A DNA stretch of 64,000 nucleotides, from positions 77,364 through 141,363 of the forward strand of contig CAZLWV010000002.1 of NCBI GenBank assembly GCA_964563135.1. Direction: 5' to 3'. The translations under genes and the position numbers were made by a program. The DNA comes from JAAYAY01 sp964563135 (GTDB lineage Bacteria > Planctomycetota > Planctomycetia > Pirellulales > Thermoguttaceae). The notes under the pieces are model-generated. The model made no database searches. It saw only the letters and a list, made by a program, of their open reading frames with translations, and was not told where the DNA came from. Of the stretch, positions 37,199-48,037 are shown piece by piece; positions within the stretch are counted from its first letter, which is position 1, and each line of letters begins with the position of its first letter.

Positions 37199-39916
37199 CT
37201 ATGCGGATTCGGCCTGCCAGTCTTCCCCCTCTACGGAGTCTCCTTCGTCATACTCCTCGGGCATGTCGTCCTCGTCGACCTCCAGGTCCTCGTCGGGGTC
37301 ATCAGCATATTCTTCCTCGGCGAAGTCCTCTGCCTCGTTGCCCGCGTCGTCGTCATATTCGTCGTCGTCCCAGGCCTCTTCGTCGGTGTCGGCCGCGTCT
37401 TCATCCACCGCATCCTTTTCCCAAGGCGGCTCCTCCAACGAGCCCGTTTCTTCTTCGTCGTCTTCAGCGGTCTCGACGAAATCGGGGCTCGGGGAGCTAA
37501 AGGTGATCTTGCTGGCCCGAGCCGGTTTGGTAGACGAGGAGGAGGACGTGAGGGACGGGGCGCTGCCACCGCGCATGGATTCCCAGTCCTCGACCGTCAG
37601 CAGGATCTCACGAGCCTGGCTGCCGTTGTACGGGCCGACGATTCCGTCTTCTTCCATGTAGTCAATAAGCCGGGCGGCACGGCCGTAGCCGATTCCCAGG
37701 GCCCGCTGAAGGAGCGAAACACTTCCGCGTCCCTCGCGAACGACGACATCCACCGCTCCTTCGTAGAGGTCGTCTCGCTTTGTCAACGTGGGCGAATCGG
37801 ATCCGTCCTCGGTCTTGAGCTGAACCAGTTCGCGGACGAACTGAGGCTCGGTCGTGGCCACGGCATCGATGACTTTGCCGATCTCATCGTCGCTCAGGTA
37901 GGTGCCCTGGCCGCGAATCAGGGCGCTGGTGCCGGGTCGCAGGAAGAGCATATCGCCGTTGCCGAGCAGCTTGTCGGCTCCCATTTCGTCGAGGACGACG
38001 CGGCTGTCGGTACGGCTGGAGACCTCGAAGGCAATTCGGGCCGGCAAGTTCGACTTGATCAGGCCGGTGATCACGTCGACGGTCGGCTTCTGGGTGGCCA
38101 GTACGAGGTGGATACCGACGGCACGGCTCTTCTGGGCGAGACGGATGATGTGGGTCTCGACTTCTTTGGCGGAGGTCATCATCAAGTCGGCCATTTCGTC
38201 GGCGACAATGACGATGTAAGGCATGTGCTTGGGAATCTCTTGCCACTCTTCGTCGGACTCCGGATCGATCCGGTCGCGAAGCTCTTCTTCACCGAGTTGG
38301 TTGTAGACACTCAGATGCCGCACGCCCGCACGGGCGAGCAACTGATAACGTTCTTCCATCTTTTCCACGGCCCAGGCCAGAATGGCCTCGGCCTTGCGCA
38401 TGTCGGTCACCACCGGATGCATCAGATGGGGAATCTTCTTGTAGGGACTCAGCTCGACCATCTTGGGGTCAATCAGCAGCATACGGACCTCGTCCGGACG
38501 CCGGGCCATAAGGATCGACACGATGATCGAGTTGAGGCAGACGCTTTTGCCGGTGCCGGTGCGGCCGGCGATCAGCAGGTGAGGCAGCGTTGCCAGGTCG
38601 ACAGCAAGCGAGTTGCCGGACACGTCTTTTCCCAGGAAGATCGGGATCCGCATGGCCTGGGCTTTGCCGTTGGTCTCCTCGATCACCTCGCGGAGCCGCA
38701 CAAGCTGGCGTTCCGTGTTCGGCACTTCGATGCCAACGGTGTTCTTGCCGGGAATCGGGGCCACGATTCGGACACTGGGTACCCGCAGGGCGATCGCCAG
38801 GTCGTCGGCGAGGCTCGTGATCTTGCTGAGCCGCAGTCCGGCCTCCAACTCCACTTCAAACTGGGAGATTACCGGCCCGGTCTGGATTTCGACGACACGG
38901 ACATTGAAGCCGAAATTGGCGAACGTCTTCTCGAGCAGTTTTGCCTGCCGACGGACTTCTTTCTCGTGGTTGGCAAAATTGAAGGGCTCGCTTTCCAGCA
39001 GCAGGTCGATCGACGGCAGTTCGTAATCGGCCGCCCCGTCCGTGTTGGCGGCTGCCTCGATTTCCTCGATCATCTCCTCCCGCTTCGACTTTCGCGGCTT
39101 GCGGATTCGCAGCGCCGACATGAATCCGCCAGACTCCGCCGGCTCTTCGGCACTCTCTTTCTCGTCGGCATCCGGTGGGCTGTCGTCGATTGCGGCAATG
39201 CCCGGTTCCTCGTCGTCTTCGTTGTTCTGGCCGGGTTTTACAACGGCGGGGCCATCGTCCGTATCGAGATCCTCTTCGTCGCACTCGTCTTCGTCGTCCT
39301 CACAGGACCTTGCCCGCCGTGAACTGACGGTTCGCGAAGCAACCCGGCCCGCCCAGAGCACAGGTTGCAGAGATTTCCACATGGGGATGAGAACAAACCA
39401 CACGAACATGCGCAGGAGCACATAGTCGGTGGCAAGAAACAGCCCGACGCAGATCGAGGTCACCACCAGGATGTAGGCGCCGACACTGGCAAAGTGCATC
39501 TCCAGCAATCCCCGCCCGATGGCGCCCAGATAGCCCCCCGAACCGATCACCGGGCCGGGCAGAGCGTCGGGAATCGCAAGTTGAGCCAATGTGCACACGC
39601 CGGCAAGTGCCAGAAGCCAGCCGAACAGGCGCAGCAGAGGATCGGTCACCTGGTACCGCGCCAGCAATACCGCCGTCAGAACCGCGAAGGACGCGAGAAC
39701 GAAGTAGGCTCCGATTCCCAAGCCCGCGAACAAGAAATGGCTGACCAAGGCGCCCGACTGGCCACAGAGATTGGCCGTCGTTTCCGACGGGGGGTACACT
39801 AGGTCTGTGGGGGGGTCGGCGGGATCGAAGCTGAACAGTCCGGCGGCCAGAAAGACCGTCAGGGCCAGCAGCCCGAGAGCAAGGAGATCGATTTTCAGGT
39901 CGCGTTCGTCAAACAT
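37199..39916 (-). CDS. ftsK: DNA translocase FtsK with acidic C-terminal tail
   Basis: The 905-residue protein has four predicted N-terminal membrane helices (residues about 8-185), an acidic linker (EDDEDECDEEDLDTDDG), the alpha domain, the beta motor domain with Walker A AGRTGTGKSVCLN and Walker B YIVIVADEMADLMM, and the winged-helix gamma domain (LLQRALGIGYGRAARLIDYM, EEDGIVGPYNGSQAREIL). It pumps DNA at the septum and aligns chromosome termini for dimer resolution. After gamma there is an unusual tail of about 120 residues, the last 90 mostly Asp and Glu. ATG 39916 (MFDERDLKIDLLALG) is chosen; an in-frame start 48 bases earlier is possible. It lies upstream of the cimA promoter on the same strand. 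Confidence 0.95.
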   Translation of the reverse strand: MFDERDLKIDLLALGLLALTVFLAAGLFSFDPADPPTDLVYPPSETTANLCGQSGALVSHFLFAGLGIGAYFVLASFAVLTAVLLARYQVTDPLLRLFGWLLALAGVCTLAQLAIPDALPGPVIGSGGYLGAIGRGLLEMHFASVGAYILVVTSICVGLFLATDYVLLRMFVWFVLIPMWKSLQPVLWAGRVASRTVSSRRARSCEDDEDECDEEDLDTDDGPAVVKPGQNNEDDEEPGIAAIDDSPPDADEKESAEEPAESGGFMSALRIRKPRKSKREEMIEEIEAAANTDGAADYELPSIDLLLESEPFNFANHEKEVRRQAKLLEKTFANFGFNVRVVEIQTGPVISQFEVELEAGLRLSKITSLADDLAIALRVPSVRIVAPIPGKNTVGIEVPNTERQLVRLREVIEETNGKAQAMRIPIFLGKDVSGNSLAVDLATLPHLLIAGRTGTGKSVCLNSIIVSILMARRPDEVRMLLIDPKMVELSPYKKIPHLMHPVVTDMRKAEAILAWAVEKMEERYQLLARAGVRHLSVYNQLGEEELRDRIDPESDEEWQEIPKHMPYIVIVADEMADLMMTSAKEVETHIIRLAQKSRAVGIHLVLATQKPTVDVITGLIKSNLPARIAFEVSSRTDSRVVLDEMGADKLLGNGDMLFLRPGTSALIRGQGTYLSDDEIGKVIDAVATTEPQFVRELVQLKTEDGSDSPTLTKRDDLYEGAVDVVVREGRGSVSLLQRALGIGYGRAARLIDYMEEDGIVGPYNGSQAREILLTVEDWESMRGGSAPSLTSSSSSTKPARASKITFSSPSPDFVETAEDDEEETGSLEEPPWEKDAVDEDAADTDEEAWDDDEYDDDAGNEAEDFAEEEYADDPDEDLEVDEDDMPEEYDEGDSVEGEDWQAESA

Positions 39917-40387
39917 CGCTGCGCGCTTCGGTTCCGGCCATGGGGTGACTGCGTCTTCCTGCACATTGGCCGCCCAGGCGCATCCGTGACCTGGTACATG
40001 GACTCATCCATTGCATCGACCAGTGGCCACGCCCGAAAACAGCCAGCGGCCGGATACTGATGCTGCTTGCCTGCCAGGAGTGATGCGAGCGACCCGCAGA
40101 CCAGTTACAGCCGGCACGACGCGACCAGTCAAACCGGGAAGAAACCACAGAAAGGGGCCATTGCAGGCGGAACGATCGTTGCAGCCGGTCCCATTGCCTC
40201 CAGACAGCCCCCCCGTTCTCCCGTGCAGGTGCCCGGTGCCCCTCCTGTGGAGAAGACGAGAGCCGGCCCGGCTGCATTTGCCCGGTTGGAGCAACTGGAT
40301 CGTGTCTGAGCCTCCAACCCCCTTCCCACAAGGCCGATGCTCCCCAAGAGCCCACTTCCGGCGAACTGGTGGGCCTGAGGCTTCGTT
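39917..40387. other. Intergenic region between truB and ftsK, no gene seen
   Basis: About 470 bases lie downstream of truB and upstream of ftsK, both on the minus strand. The open frames here are Pro/Arg-rich and have no ribosome sites. It should contain the ftsK promoter, which I could not place. Confidence 0.4.
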
Positions 40388-41269
40388 TCACTGGGTCGGG
40401 AAGTTCCGCTTCGCTCGGAGCTCATCGATCCCTTGCCCTGTGAGGATTCCCACCAGTCGGCCGGACTCGTCGAGGGCCACGATGTCGGCCAGCGGATCAA
40501 GGCCTTGCGGCCGCCGAATCGTCTGCCCGTTCTGAATTCGCCGCACAGCCTGTTCATCCAGGGTGAGCTTCTTCAGGTGGGAAACAGCCACTGCCGGCGG
40601 CTGCATCCGAGCCAGCCAGCCATCGCCGGTGAGAGAAGCTGGGTTGGCAGCCTCCTGGAGACGGAATGGACCGATGGCCGTTCGCTCCAGGGCCGACATG
40701 ACCGCCGCCGTACCCAGCGACTGAGCGAGATCCCGGCCAAGCGAGCGCACGTAGGTCCCGCTGCCACACTCGATCGAGAGTCTCATTTTCGGGTAATCGT
40801 ACCCATCAAGAGCGATTCGGTGGATGACGATCTCGCGAGGCGAGAGGTCGGCATGCTGCCCCTGGCGAGCAAGGCTGTAGGCCCGCCGGCCATCGACTTT
40901 AAGGGCCGAGAACTCGGGTGGACGCTGGAGGATCGTGCCCGTGAACTGGGAGAACGCACCGCGAATTGCATCTTCCGTCGGCACCGGAGGTGCATCCAGG
41001 AACGTCACGGCACCCTCCAAATCTTCCGTGTCGCTGTAACGGCCGAGGAGGAATTCGGCTTGATACGTCTTGGGCATCTGCTGAACGTAATGGATCAGGC
41101 GGGTCGCGGGACCAACGGCTACCACAAGCACGCCGCATGCCAGCGGATCCAGAGTGCCGGCGTGGCCGACCTTCGTCTTCCGCCCGGCGAGACGCTGGAC
41201 GGTGTTGACCACGTCCCGCGACGTCTTTCCAGCCGGCTTGTTGAGATTGAGAAACCCGCCCTCGCTCAC
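40388..41269 (-). CDS. truB: tRNA pseudouridine-55 synthase TruB
   Basis: The 293-residue enzyme makes pseudouridine 55 in the T loop of tRNAs. It starts GGFLNLNKPAGKTSRDVVN and has the catalytic Asp in KVGHAGTLDPLACGVLVV, the FSALKVDGRRAYSLAR segment, and the GSGTYVRSLGRDLAQSLG motif, ending with a C-terminal PUA-like region (LTLDEQAVRRIQNGQTIRR). The GTG at 41269 is preferred because homologous sequence begins there; a second GTG at 41299 is possible, and ATG 41413 would add unrelated residues. In many bacteria truB follows rbfA and infB, but here it stands alone between ftsK and the kinase gene. Confidence 0.95.
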   Translation of the reverse strand: MSEGGFLNLNKPAGKTSRDVVNTVQRLAGRKTKVGHAGTLDPLACGVLVVAVGPATRLIHYVQQMPKTYQAEFLLGRYSDTEDLEGAVTFLDAPPVPTEDAIRGAFSQFTGTILQRPPEFSALKVDGRRAYSLARQGQHADLSPREIVIHRIALDGYDYPKMRLSIECGSGTYVRSLGRDLAQSLGTAAVMSALERTAIGPFRLQEAANPASLTGDGWLARMQPPAVAVSHLKKLTLDEQAVRRIQNGQTIRRPQGLDPLADIVALDESGRLVGILTGQGIDELRAKRNFPTQ

Positions 41270-41470
41270 GTCGGATCTGCCTGTGAAAGCATTCGCCACC
41301 CTGGAAACCGGGTCTGATCGTGCAACTCTCAGTTTACCAAACCGCTCGCGGGTACCAAGGCCCCCAGGGCGGCAAGGCCGCCAACGAAAGTACCGACCGG
41401 AGACTGGTCGCAAGCTGCCGCTCGGTTGCCGGCGGACCGCTCCCGTTGGTTGCGGGTTCCTGTAAAAGAC

Positions 41471-41576
41471 TTAGTATCGCTCAGCAAATGACTGTCCAGA
41501 GTCTGTTGGGGGAACATCACGGCGGAGCGTGATGGTGGCTGTGGAATTGCGACAGCCATTCATGGAGCGATCCTCA
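41471..41576 (+). repeat. 106-nt dispersed fold-back element, copy B
   Basis: This is the second copy of the element at 9138-9243, the same length and 92 of 106 positions identical by my count. The central hairpin CATCACG/CGTGATG is at 41515-41534. The outer arms still pair over most of 26 positions but with more mismatches than in copy A. It lies in the 557-base space between divergent truB and the kinase gene, 250 bases before the kinase start; nothing else is seen in that space. Confidence 0.8.
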
Positions 41577-41826
41577 ACAGTCTCTGAGGTCAGTCTGCAG
41601 AACAACTTTGCCAGCCAGGCTTCCGGCATCGTCGCCCCGGCTTCTGGCTTCCGTCTCACGATCAGGGCGGCCGAAACCCGGCTCGGACTCTGTGCCGGGA
41701 GTGTTCCGCCCGCGGTGATTCGCGACGCCAGCGTAGCCCAGGCGGGTGACTGGTGGCCCATAGTGGGGAGCGTTACCATGATAGGTAGTCGAATGCCGTC
41801 AACCGATGCCCCCTTCGGGTCTTGCC

Positions 41827-43701
41827 ATGGCAAAACCGAACCTCGAACCGCAGCCGGAACAGATGGGGCCGTATCGTATCATTCGGACTCTTGGCCGCGG
41901 CGGGATGGGAGTGGTCTATCATGGAATCCACGTCGAAACGGAGGAGGCGGTTGCCATTAAAGTCCTGGCGGCCGCATTCACCTGCCACGAGGGGCTGCGG
42001 CAACGATTCGAGGGAGAAATCGATACCCTTCGGAAACTGAAACACCCTCACATCGTGCGGCTCATCGGCTACGGCGAACAGGACGGGCGTCTCTTCTTCT
42101 CGATGGAATACGTCGACGGACGAAGCCTGGAACAGGAATTGATCGCAGGCCGCCGATTCAACTGGACGGAGGTTGCCGATATCGGCATCGCCGTCTGCAC
42201 GGCGCTGAAGCATGCACACGATCGCGGGATCATCCACCGCGACATCAAGCCGGCGAATCTTCTGCTCGATGTGACCGGAACCATCAAGCTGTCGGATTTC
42301 GGGATAGCTAAGCTGTTTGGGCAGACGGGTTTGACGGCGGCGGGAAACGTACTGGGAACGGCCGACTACATGGCTCCGGAGCAGGCCGATGCCCGAGCGG
42401 TGGGTCCACATGCCGATCTGTACAGTCTCGGCTGCGTTCTCTACACACTCTTGGCCGGACGGCCGCCGCTGGTGGCCGATTCTTTCGTCGAAATGCTGCG
42501 GAAGCAGCGGACGGAAATCCCACTACCGGTTCGCCGCTACGCGTCCGATGTTCCAGCCGAGTTCGAGGCGATTCTCCAGGAGCTGCTTGCCAAGGAACCT
42601 GCCAAGCGCATTCGCAACGCCACGATTCTTGCCAGGCGGCTGGCCTCGATGGTCTATGGGATGGCAACCCAGCAGGGAGCGGGCAAGGTTCCGCAAGCGA
42701 GTGTCGTCCTGACCGACGAGGATCGCGACTTTGCATTCGCCCCGACGCTCGGAAGCACTCCGAGACCGTCGGACAGCGTCAAGACGCCAGGAACGATGCT
42801 CGACGAACGACCCGATCCGACCCATCCAACCCGCATGGCGGCGTCCGGCGAGCGGATGTCCGGTTCCGAGCCGACGGTGGTGAACGCCGTGGGACGAGAA
42901 GAAGAGGTCCCTGTCGGCGCTGGGGGCAATCGAGCTCAGTTCACTACGGTCGACGATGCGGAACTGGACCGCGTGTACGAGGAGCCCGAAACGCCGCCAT
43001 GGATTTCCTGGCAAACGTGGGTGCTTGTGGCCGCAACCGCGGCCGTCGGGCTCTCGGTGTGGTACATGCTTCAGCCCCCATCGGCCGATCGACTCTTCGA
43101 GAAGATCCAGAAAGAGACGGCGGACAAGTCGATCGAATCGTACCGGGTGGCGAGACCGGCGATCCTCGAATTCCTGGAACGCTACTCCGACGATCCTCGT
43201 TGCGGGAATCTGCGGGAGATAGAAACGTCTCTGGAGCTCGACCGGCTGGAGACTTCTTTCGAACGCCAGACTGCCGGGCGAGGCGATGTCGAGCGCCTGT
43301 TGCCGATCGAACGTGCATACCTTGAAGCGCTCAATTATGCGCGAGTCGATCCTGAACTGGGGCTCCTCCGGTGGGAGGCGCTGATTGCGCTCTACGACAA
43401 TCGAACCACATCCGACGAGGCTTTCGACACGACCGGTCCAACTGGAAAGTGCCTGGAACTGGCAAGGCGGCGGGTCAAGCAGATGAAACGGACGATGGAA
43501 TGGTCGACCGTCGACGATCTCCACCTGATCGAATTGCAGCTCGACCGCGCCGACGGACTTGAAAGCCGAGATCCCCAACGCGCCAGGAAGATGCGCGAAG
43601 CCGTCTTGACACTCTACAGCCACAAGCCCTGGGCGGCCCCGGCCGTCCAGCGGGCGAAGGAGAAACTCGGCCAGGATATTCCCGCAGGGCAGTTGAAATG
43701 A
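41827..43701 (+). CDS. Membrane-anchored Ser/Thr protein kinase (PknB-like)
   Basis: The 624-residue protein has an N-terminal Hanks-type kinase domain (residues about 14-280): the P-loop LGRGGMGVVYHG, VAIKVL with the ATP Lys, the catalytic loop IIHRDIKPANLLLD, the Mg-binding SDFGIAKLF and the activation-segment end GTADYMAPEQADA. A Ser/Thr-rich linker follows, then one transmembrane helix near 400 (WVLVAATAAVGLSVWYML) and a helical C-terminal domain of about 205 residues without recognised sensor repeats (no PASTA). It therefore probably senses an external signal and phosphorylates cytoplasmic targets. ATG 41827 is favoured over ATG 41806; neither has a strong ribosome site. A fold-back repeat lies upstream. 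Confidence 0.92.
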   Translation: MAKPNLEPQPEQMGPYRIIRTLGRGGMGVVYHGIHVETEEAVAIKVLAAAFTCHEGLRQRFEGEIDTLRKLKHPHIVRLIGYGEQDGRLFFSMEYVDGRSLEQELIAGRRFNWTEVADIGIAVCTALKHAHDRGIIHRDIKPANLLLDVTGTIKLSDFGIAKLFGQTGLTAAGNVLGTADYMAPEQADARAVGPHADLYSLGCVLYTLLAGRPPLVADSFVEMLRKQRTEIPLPVRRYASDVPAEFEAILQELLAKEPAKRIRNATILARRLASMVYGMATQQGAGKVPQASVVLTDEDRDFAFAPTLGSTPRPSDSVKTPGTMLDERPDPTHPTRMAASGERMSGSEPTVVNAVGREEEVPVGAGGNRAQFTTVDDAELDRVYEEPETPPWISWQTWVLVAATAAVGLSVWYMLQPPSADRLFEKIQKETADKSIESYRVARPAILEFLERYSDDPRCGNLREIETSLELDRLETSFERQTAGRGDVERLLPIERAYLEALNYARVDPELGLLRWEALIALYDNRTTSDEAFDTTGPTGKCLELARRRVKQMKRTMEWSTVDDLHLIELQLDRADGLESRDPQRARKMREAVLTLYSHKPWAAPAVQRAKEKLGQDIPAGQLK

Positions 43702-43862
43702 TCCGCCTGCCTGGGGTTCGACTCGACGGAACAGCCCCATAACCGGTTCCATGCGGATGTTTCCCGGCAGGCAATGGTTTTTTCGCCGGTCCCGGGACGC
43801 GCTTGTTGCAGGCAAGCGGCGTACGGTCACGATCTCAGATGAACAGGAAGGAGATGACGAAT

Positions 43863-44825
<963 letters not shown>

Positions 44826-44923
44826 GAAATGTGCTGGAAATTACGGGGTTTCCGTGAAACTCCACACTTGTCCCGAGGTCCTGGGCAAAAGATGTTGCGA
44901 GGTGGACCAACGGCAAGAGCTGA

Positions 44924-45019
44924 GCGGCTCCCTTCCTGGGTTGGATCACCGAGTTCGAGGCGGGCAAACGGCCGCTGGTGGAGAAACGGGACATTGCGGC
45001 GGCGGACATGCTCGCCTAG
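44924..45019 (+). pseudogene. Possible C-terminal remnant of a lost gene
   Basis: A frame closed by an upstream TGA at 44921 reads plausibly as protein over 31 codons (FLGWITEFEAGKRPLVEK) and ends in TAG, sharing its last bases with the end of the convergent gene. It has no start region. It may be the surviving tail of a deleted gene; I do not recognise it. Confidence 0.25.
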
Positions 45020-45837
45020 GGAGCGGCTGGCGGCTGCAATTCCGCAAAGACGACCTGGCGCTGTTGGCGATCGATGCCCACCAGGCCGCCGGTTGCTGGA
45101 TCGTCGGCGATCCCCTGCCCCGGGAACGGGGAAGGGAGGGTCTCCACGAACTCGAGCACATTTCCATCATCCGGGATGCGGAGGTGGTGGATTTCGCGGG
45201 CGTCGTGTCCGGTGGCCAGGATCGAGTCGCCGCGCCAGAGGCCACCGGAGATGCTGGCGGTGCCCATCCGCGCGATGACCTCGGGCGGATACAGCCAACG
45301 CCGCTCCTCCAGCCAATGGTCGTCAAATCGGGCGAGGTAGGTTCGCGGGTTGTCCTGGCCATAGTAGGCAAAGGTGCACCACCAACGGTTGTCGTGGCGA
45401 ACGACCCAGGTCAGGCTCCCCTCGGAGGCTCCGAAATCCTTGAAGGTTGCCAACTCCATCGACTCCAGATCGAGAACCTTGATTTCGCTGTGCTCAGGGA
45501 TCTGGGGATAGTTGGAATGGGCGCAGTAGAGTTTTCCCTCCCAGATGAAGCCGCTGTTGAGGTGCCTGGCCTTGCCGCGGCTCTCGGCCAGACGTTTGCC
45601 GGTGGCGCGGTCGTATTTGGCGATCAGGCGGCTGCTGATGGCGAAAACAAAGTCCTTGGTGGCTGCGGCCGCCTGATGCGCCTCGGATGCCGGCAGAACG
45701 GTCTTCTTGTGCCAGCCGTGTGACGGGCGGGCTGGATTGGCGTCGGACTGGGCGGATGATGCTCGACCGGCTGTCGAAGCAGCCAGAAGGACTGCGATGG
45801 CAGTCGTCCACAGGCTGGCGTGAATCGAGTGTTTCAT
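45016..45837 (-). CDS. Exported beta-propeller-like protein of unknown function
   Basis: The 273-residue protein has a signal peptide (MKHSIHASLWTTAIAVLLAA) followed by strand-turn repeats typical of a small propeller: VFAISSRLIAKYDRATGKRL, GFIWEGKLYCAHSNYP, EIKVLDLESMELATFKDFGA, RTYLARFDDHWLEERRWLYP and GNVLEFVETLPSPFPGQGIA. No catalytic motif is evident. It lies nine bases downstream of the ceramidase-family pseudogene on the same strand, so the two were probably once an operon. I cannot assign a ligand. It is intact and of normal composition for exported planctomycete proteins. Confidence 0.7.
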   Translation of the reverse strand: MKHSIHASLWTTAIAVLLAASTAGRASSAQSDANPARPSHGWHKKTVLPASEAHQAAAATKDFVFAISSRLIAKYDRATGKRLAESRGKARHLNSGFIWEGKLYCAHSNYPQIPEHSEIKVLDLESMELATFKDFGASEGSLTWVVRHDNRWWCTFAYYGQDNPRTYLARFDDHWLEERRWLYPPEVIARMGTASISGGLWRGDSILATGHDAREIHHLRIPDDGNVLEFVETLPSPFPGQGIADDPATGGLVGIDRQQRQVVFAELQPPAAP

Positions 45838-45845
45838 GGGGAGTC

Positions 45846-46287
45846 CTACCCGGCGACCTTCTTGAGGACCTCAAGGGCCGAGGCAGTGAGGGTCTGGCTG
45901 GCGGTGGGAAGGAATGGCGGATTGTCGAGGATCTTGGGTACCACGAGGGCCGCGTATTCGCCCGCTGCGTAGGCTTTCACGTCCGGGCTGTACCCGGTCA
46001 TTCCGTCGGCATAGCCGACGACGAGCGTATCCGCCAGGGGAGAATCGCGACGGATCCCGAGGCCGTAGTAGCTGTAGAGTTCGGCGGGGTGGAAGACCAG
46101 TCCCACCTCGCCCAAGCGGATTGCAGTCAGGGTGGCGGGCATATGCGACTGGCTGAGGTCCTTCTTGCTGGCGCTGGCGAACCAGGCCGCGGCGAGCGGT
46201 GAGGGCAAGGCCTGCTGCAGTGGCGCCCGCGGCGGTGCTACAGAGAAAACTGCGTCGGGAAATCGGTTGACGAGAAGATCGTGCCAT
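45846..46287 (-). pseudogene. Decayed ceramidase-family gene, Tat signal joined to C-terminal part
   Basis: From ATG 46287 the first frame gives a twin-arginine signal (ISRRSFLCSTAAGATAAGLA). The sequence then continues sensibly only in another frame from about 46190 (KKDLSQSHMPATLTAIRLGE, GLVFHPAELYSYYGLGIR), matching the C-terminal third of ceramidase-family proteins and ending in TASALEVLKKVAG. The catalytic and first zinc segments are missing. I infer an internal deletion of about 300 codons plus a frameshift. It differs from the three intact copies in this window in being Tat-type, so it is not a recent copy of them. Confidence 0.75.
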
Positions 46288-46538
46288 GACGGGTGTTCCT
46301 CTGCTCAGGAGTGCAAGGTCAATTGCCGCCGCAGGAAGTGCCTGCAGCCGGTTTCACGCAGGACTTCATCCTATTCTGCAGCAACGTGACGGCCGATTTT
46401 CGGTCGCTCCCGCGCTGCGATACCGTGGGCTTTCATGCAAAACGAGCCCCTGTTGGAGCGTGCTGATTGGACGGGGTGTCACGATGAAGTCGGCGCTGAA
46501 CGCTGAGAACCTGGAGTCTTGGAAGCCAGGACAACCTG

Positions 46539-47246
46539 CTACTTCAAGTAAGGGCGGATGATCTCGGCGAAGAGCTTGTAGGCCTCGGCGTTGAAGTGCA
46601 GCCCGTCGGGTTTGAACAGTTCCGCCCGCGGCTTGCCGTCCGCTCCGAGTGTGGCCTCGGCGGAGTCGATGTAGACAAGGTTCTTGTGTGTTTTGATGTA
46701 CTCCGCGATCAGCTCGTTGCCCTTTTCTTCGAGGTCCCAGTTCTTCAGTCGGGCGATCGAAGGGGTCATGGGCCAGAAGGCGATCCGCGTTTCGGGCAGC
46801 CTGGCGTGCACCTTTTCGGCGAACGCTTTGAAGTCGGCCGCCACCATTTCGGGAGTCTTGCCCGCGTTGATGTCGTTGCCGCCCGAGCGGAGCACGATCA
46901 TCCGCGGCTTGTAGGGGATGACGATCCGGTCGGCGTAGAAGACGCAGTCGGCAATGTGGGAACCACCGAACCCGCGGTTGATCACCTTGTACTCCGGAAA
47001 ATCCTTGGCCAGGGTCTTCCAACCCACGATATTCGAGGCCCCGGTGAAAAGGATTGCGTTCTCGGGGGGCATCTGCGCCTTGTCGGCCTCTTCGAAGGCC
47101 TGGATTGCCGACTCGAATCGCTCGCTCTTGGGCCAGCGGGAGGCTTCCTGCTGTTCGGCGGCGGCCAGTTGCCAAGCCAGTGACACGAGCAGCAGGCAGG
47201 CAAGGGCGACACGAAGCCATGTCCCGGAGAGGAAGTCTGCATTCAT
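46539..47246 (-). CDS. Exported SGNH/GDSL-type hydrolase
   Basis: The 235-residue protein has a signal peptide (about residues 10-30, LRVALACLLLVSLAWQLAAA) and the SGNH blocks: FTGASNIVGW with the nucleophile Ser (GAS replacing GDS), the oxyanion Gly in INRGFGGSHIAD, LRSGGNDINAG with the Asn, and the C-terminal PDGLHFNAEAY with the Asp-x-x-His pair. This family removes acyl groups from sugars, lipids and related esters; the exact substrate is not known. ATG 47246 is chosen because AGGAG lies eight bases upstream and the signal peptide follows; the longer frame upstream is not protein-like. Confidence 0.9.
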   Translation of the reverse strand: MNADFLSGTWLRVALACLLLVSLAWQLAAAEQQEASRWPKSERFESAIQAFEEADKAQMPPENAILFTGASNIVGWKTLAKDFPEYKVINRGFGGSHIADCVFYADRIVIPYKPRMIVLRSGGNDINAGKTPEMVAADFKAFAEKVHARLPETRIAFWPMTPSIARLKNWDLEEKGNELIAEYIKTHKNLVYIDSAEATLGADGKPRAELFKPDGLHFNAEAYKLFAEIIRPYLK

Positions 47247-48037
47247 GATCTGATCTCCTGTATTTCCGCAAAGCCCGGTTGAACGAGGCCCCTGGCGTTC
47301 CACGAGCATTTGCCGAACGTGGTGCATAACACCCGGGCCGCCCATCTCCGTCTGCCGGATGCCTGGCATCGGCAGGGGAGTCGGCATGTGGCCCAGCGGA
47401 TCGGATTGTCTCGGTCCAGGTCCCCGATTCTTGATTGCCTGCCAACACGGTGTCAACCGGACAGTGCGTCAATCGTACAAGATTCTCGGCGGGCCGAGTG
47501 GCCGGCGGCGCGTGGGCTGAAGAGTCCCCGGCAAGCGTTCACAGCCCGGTCGGGGACTCGTGCATGGTTCGGCTCCTGGACGTTGCTTCACGGCAAACCG
47601 TTGGCCAAAAACACGGATCTGTCCCCCTCGCCCCCGGACCGTGGCCGGTTGCGTCCCCGGCGTTGCAGCCGAGAAAGAGGTAGCCCCCCCCTGGCTAGCT
47701 ATTTCAGTATCGGCCGATGAATAACTCGCCGATCTTCGCGTCCGTGAAATCGAAATTGGGAAGCTGTCTTTCGGTCTTTCCTAGAGCTCTATCACAGCCT
47801 AATTTGGGGGGGCAATGGCGTAGACTCACGCGACAATCGCCGAGTTGTTCCGCAGTCTCGACCCCAATTCTTAGCTGAGACAAAGCACTGGGCTCCAGTC
47901 CGCGGCGCGGCTCCCCGGAGAAAGGACGCCGGGTGTGGTTTTCCGGGCTCGGCACCCCAAATACCGCAGGTCGACCGACGAACAAGATGTGTTATCCCAA
48001 GCGGGCACGCGACTGTCCTATTTGCTGGAGAATGACC
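47247..48037. other. Long intergenic region with a possible gene remnant
   Basis: About 790 bases between divergent genes. On the minus strand the frame ending at 47704 finishes with a protein-like stretch (LPNFDFTDAKIGELFIGRY), which may be the tail of a lost gene, but its upstream part does not look coding. No RNA gene or repeat is visible. Confidence 0.3.

Noticed and set aside
36914..39322. Plus-strand open frame of 802 codons
   Set aside because: It is antisense to ftsK; the ftsK frame has Walker motifs and a full domain series.
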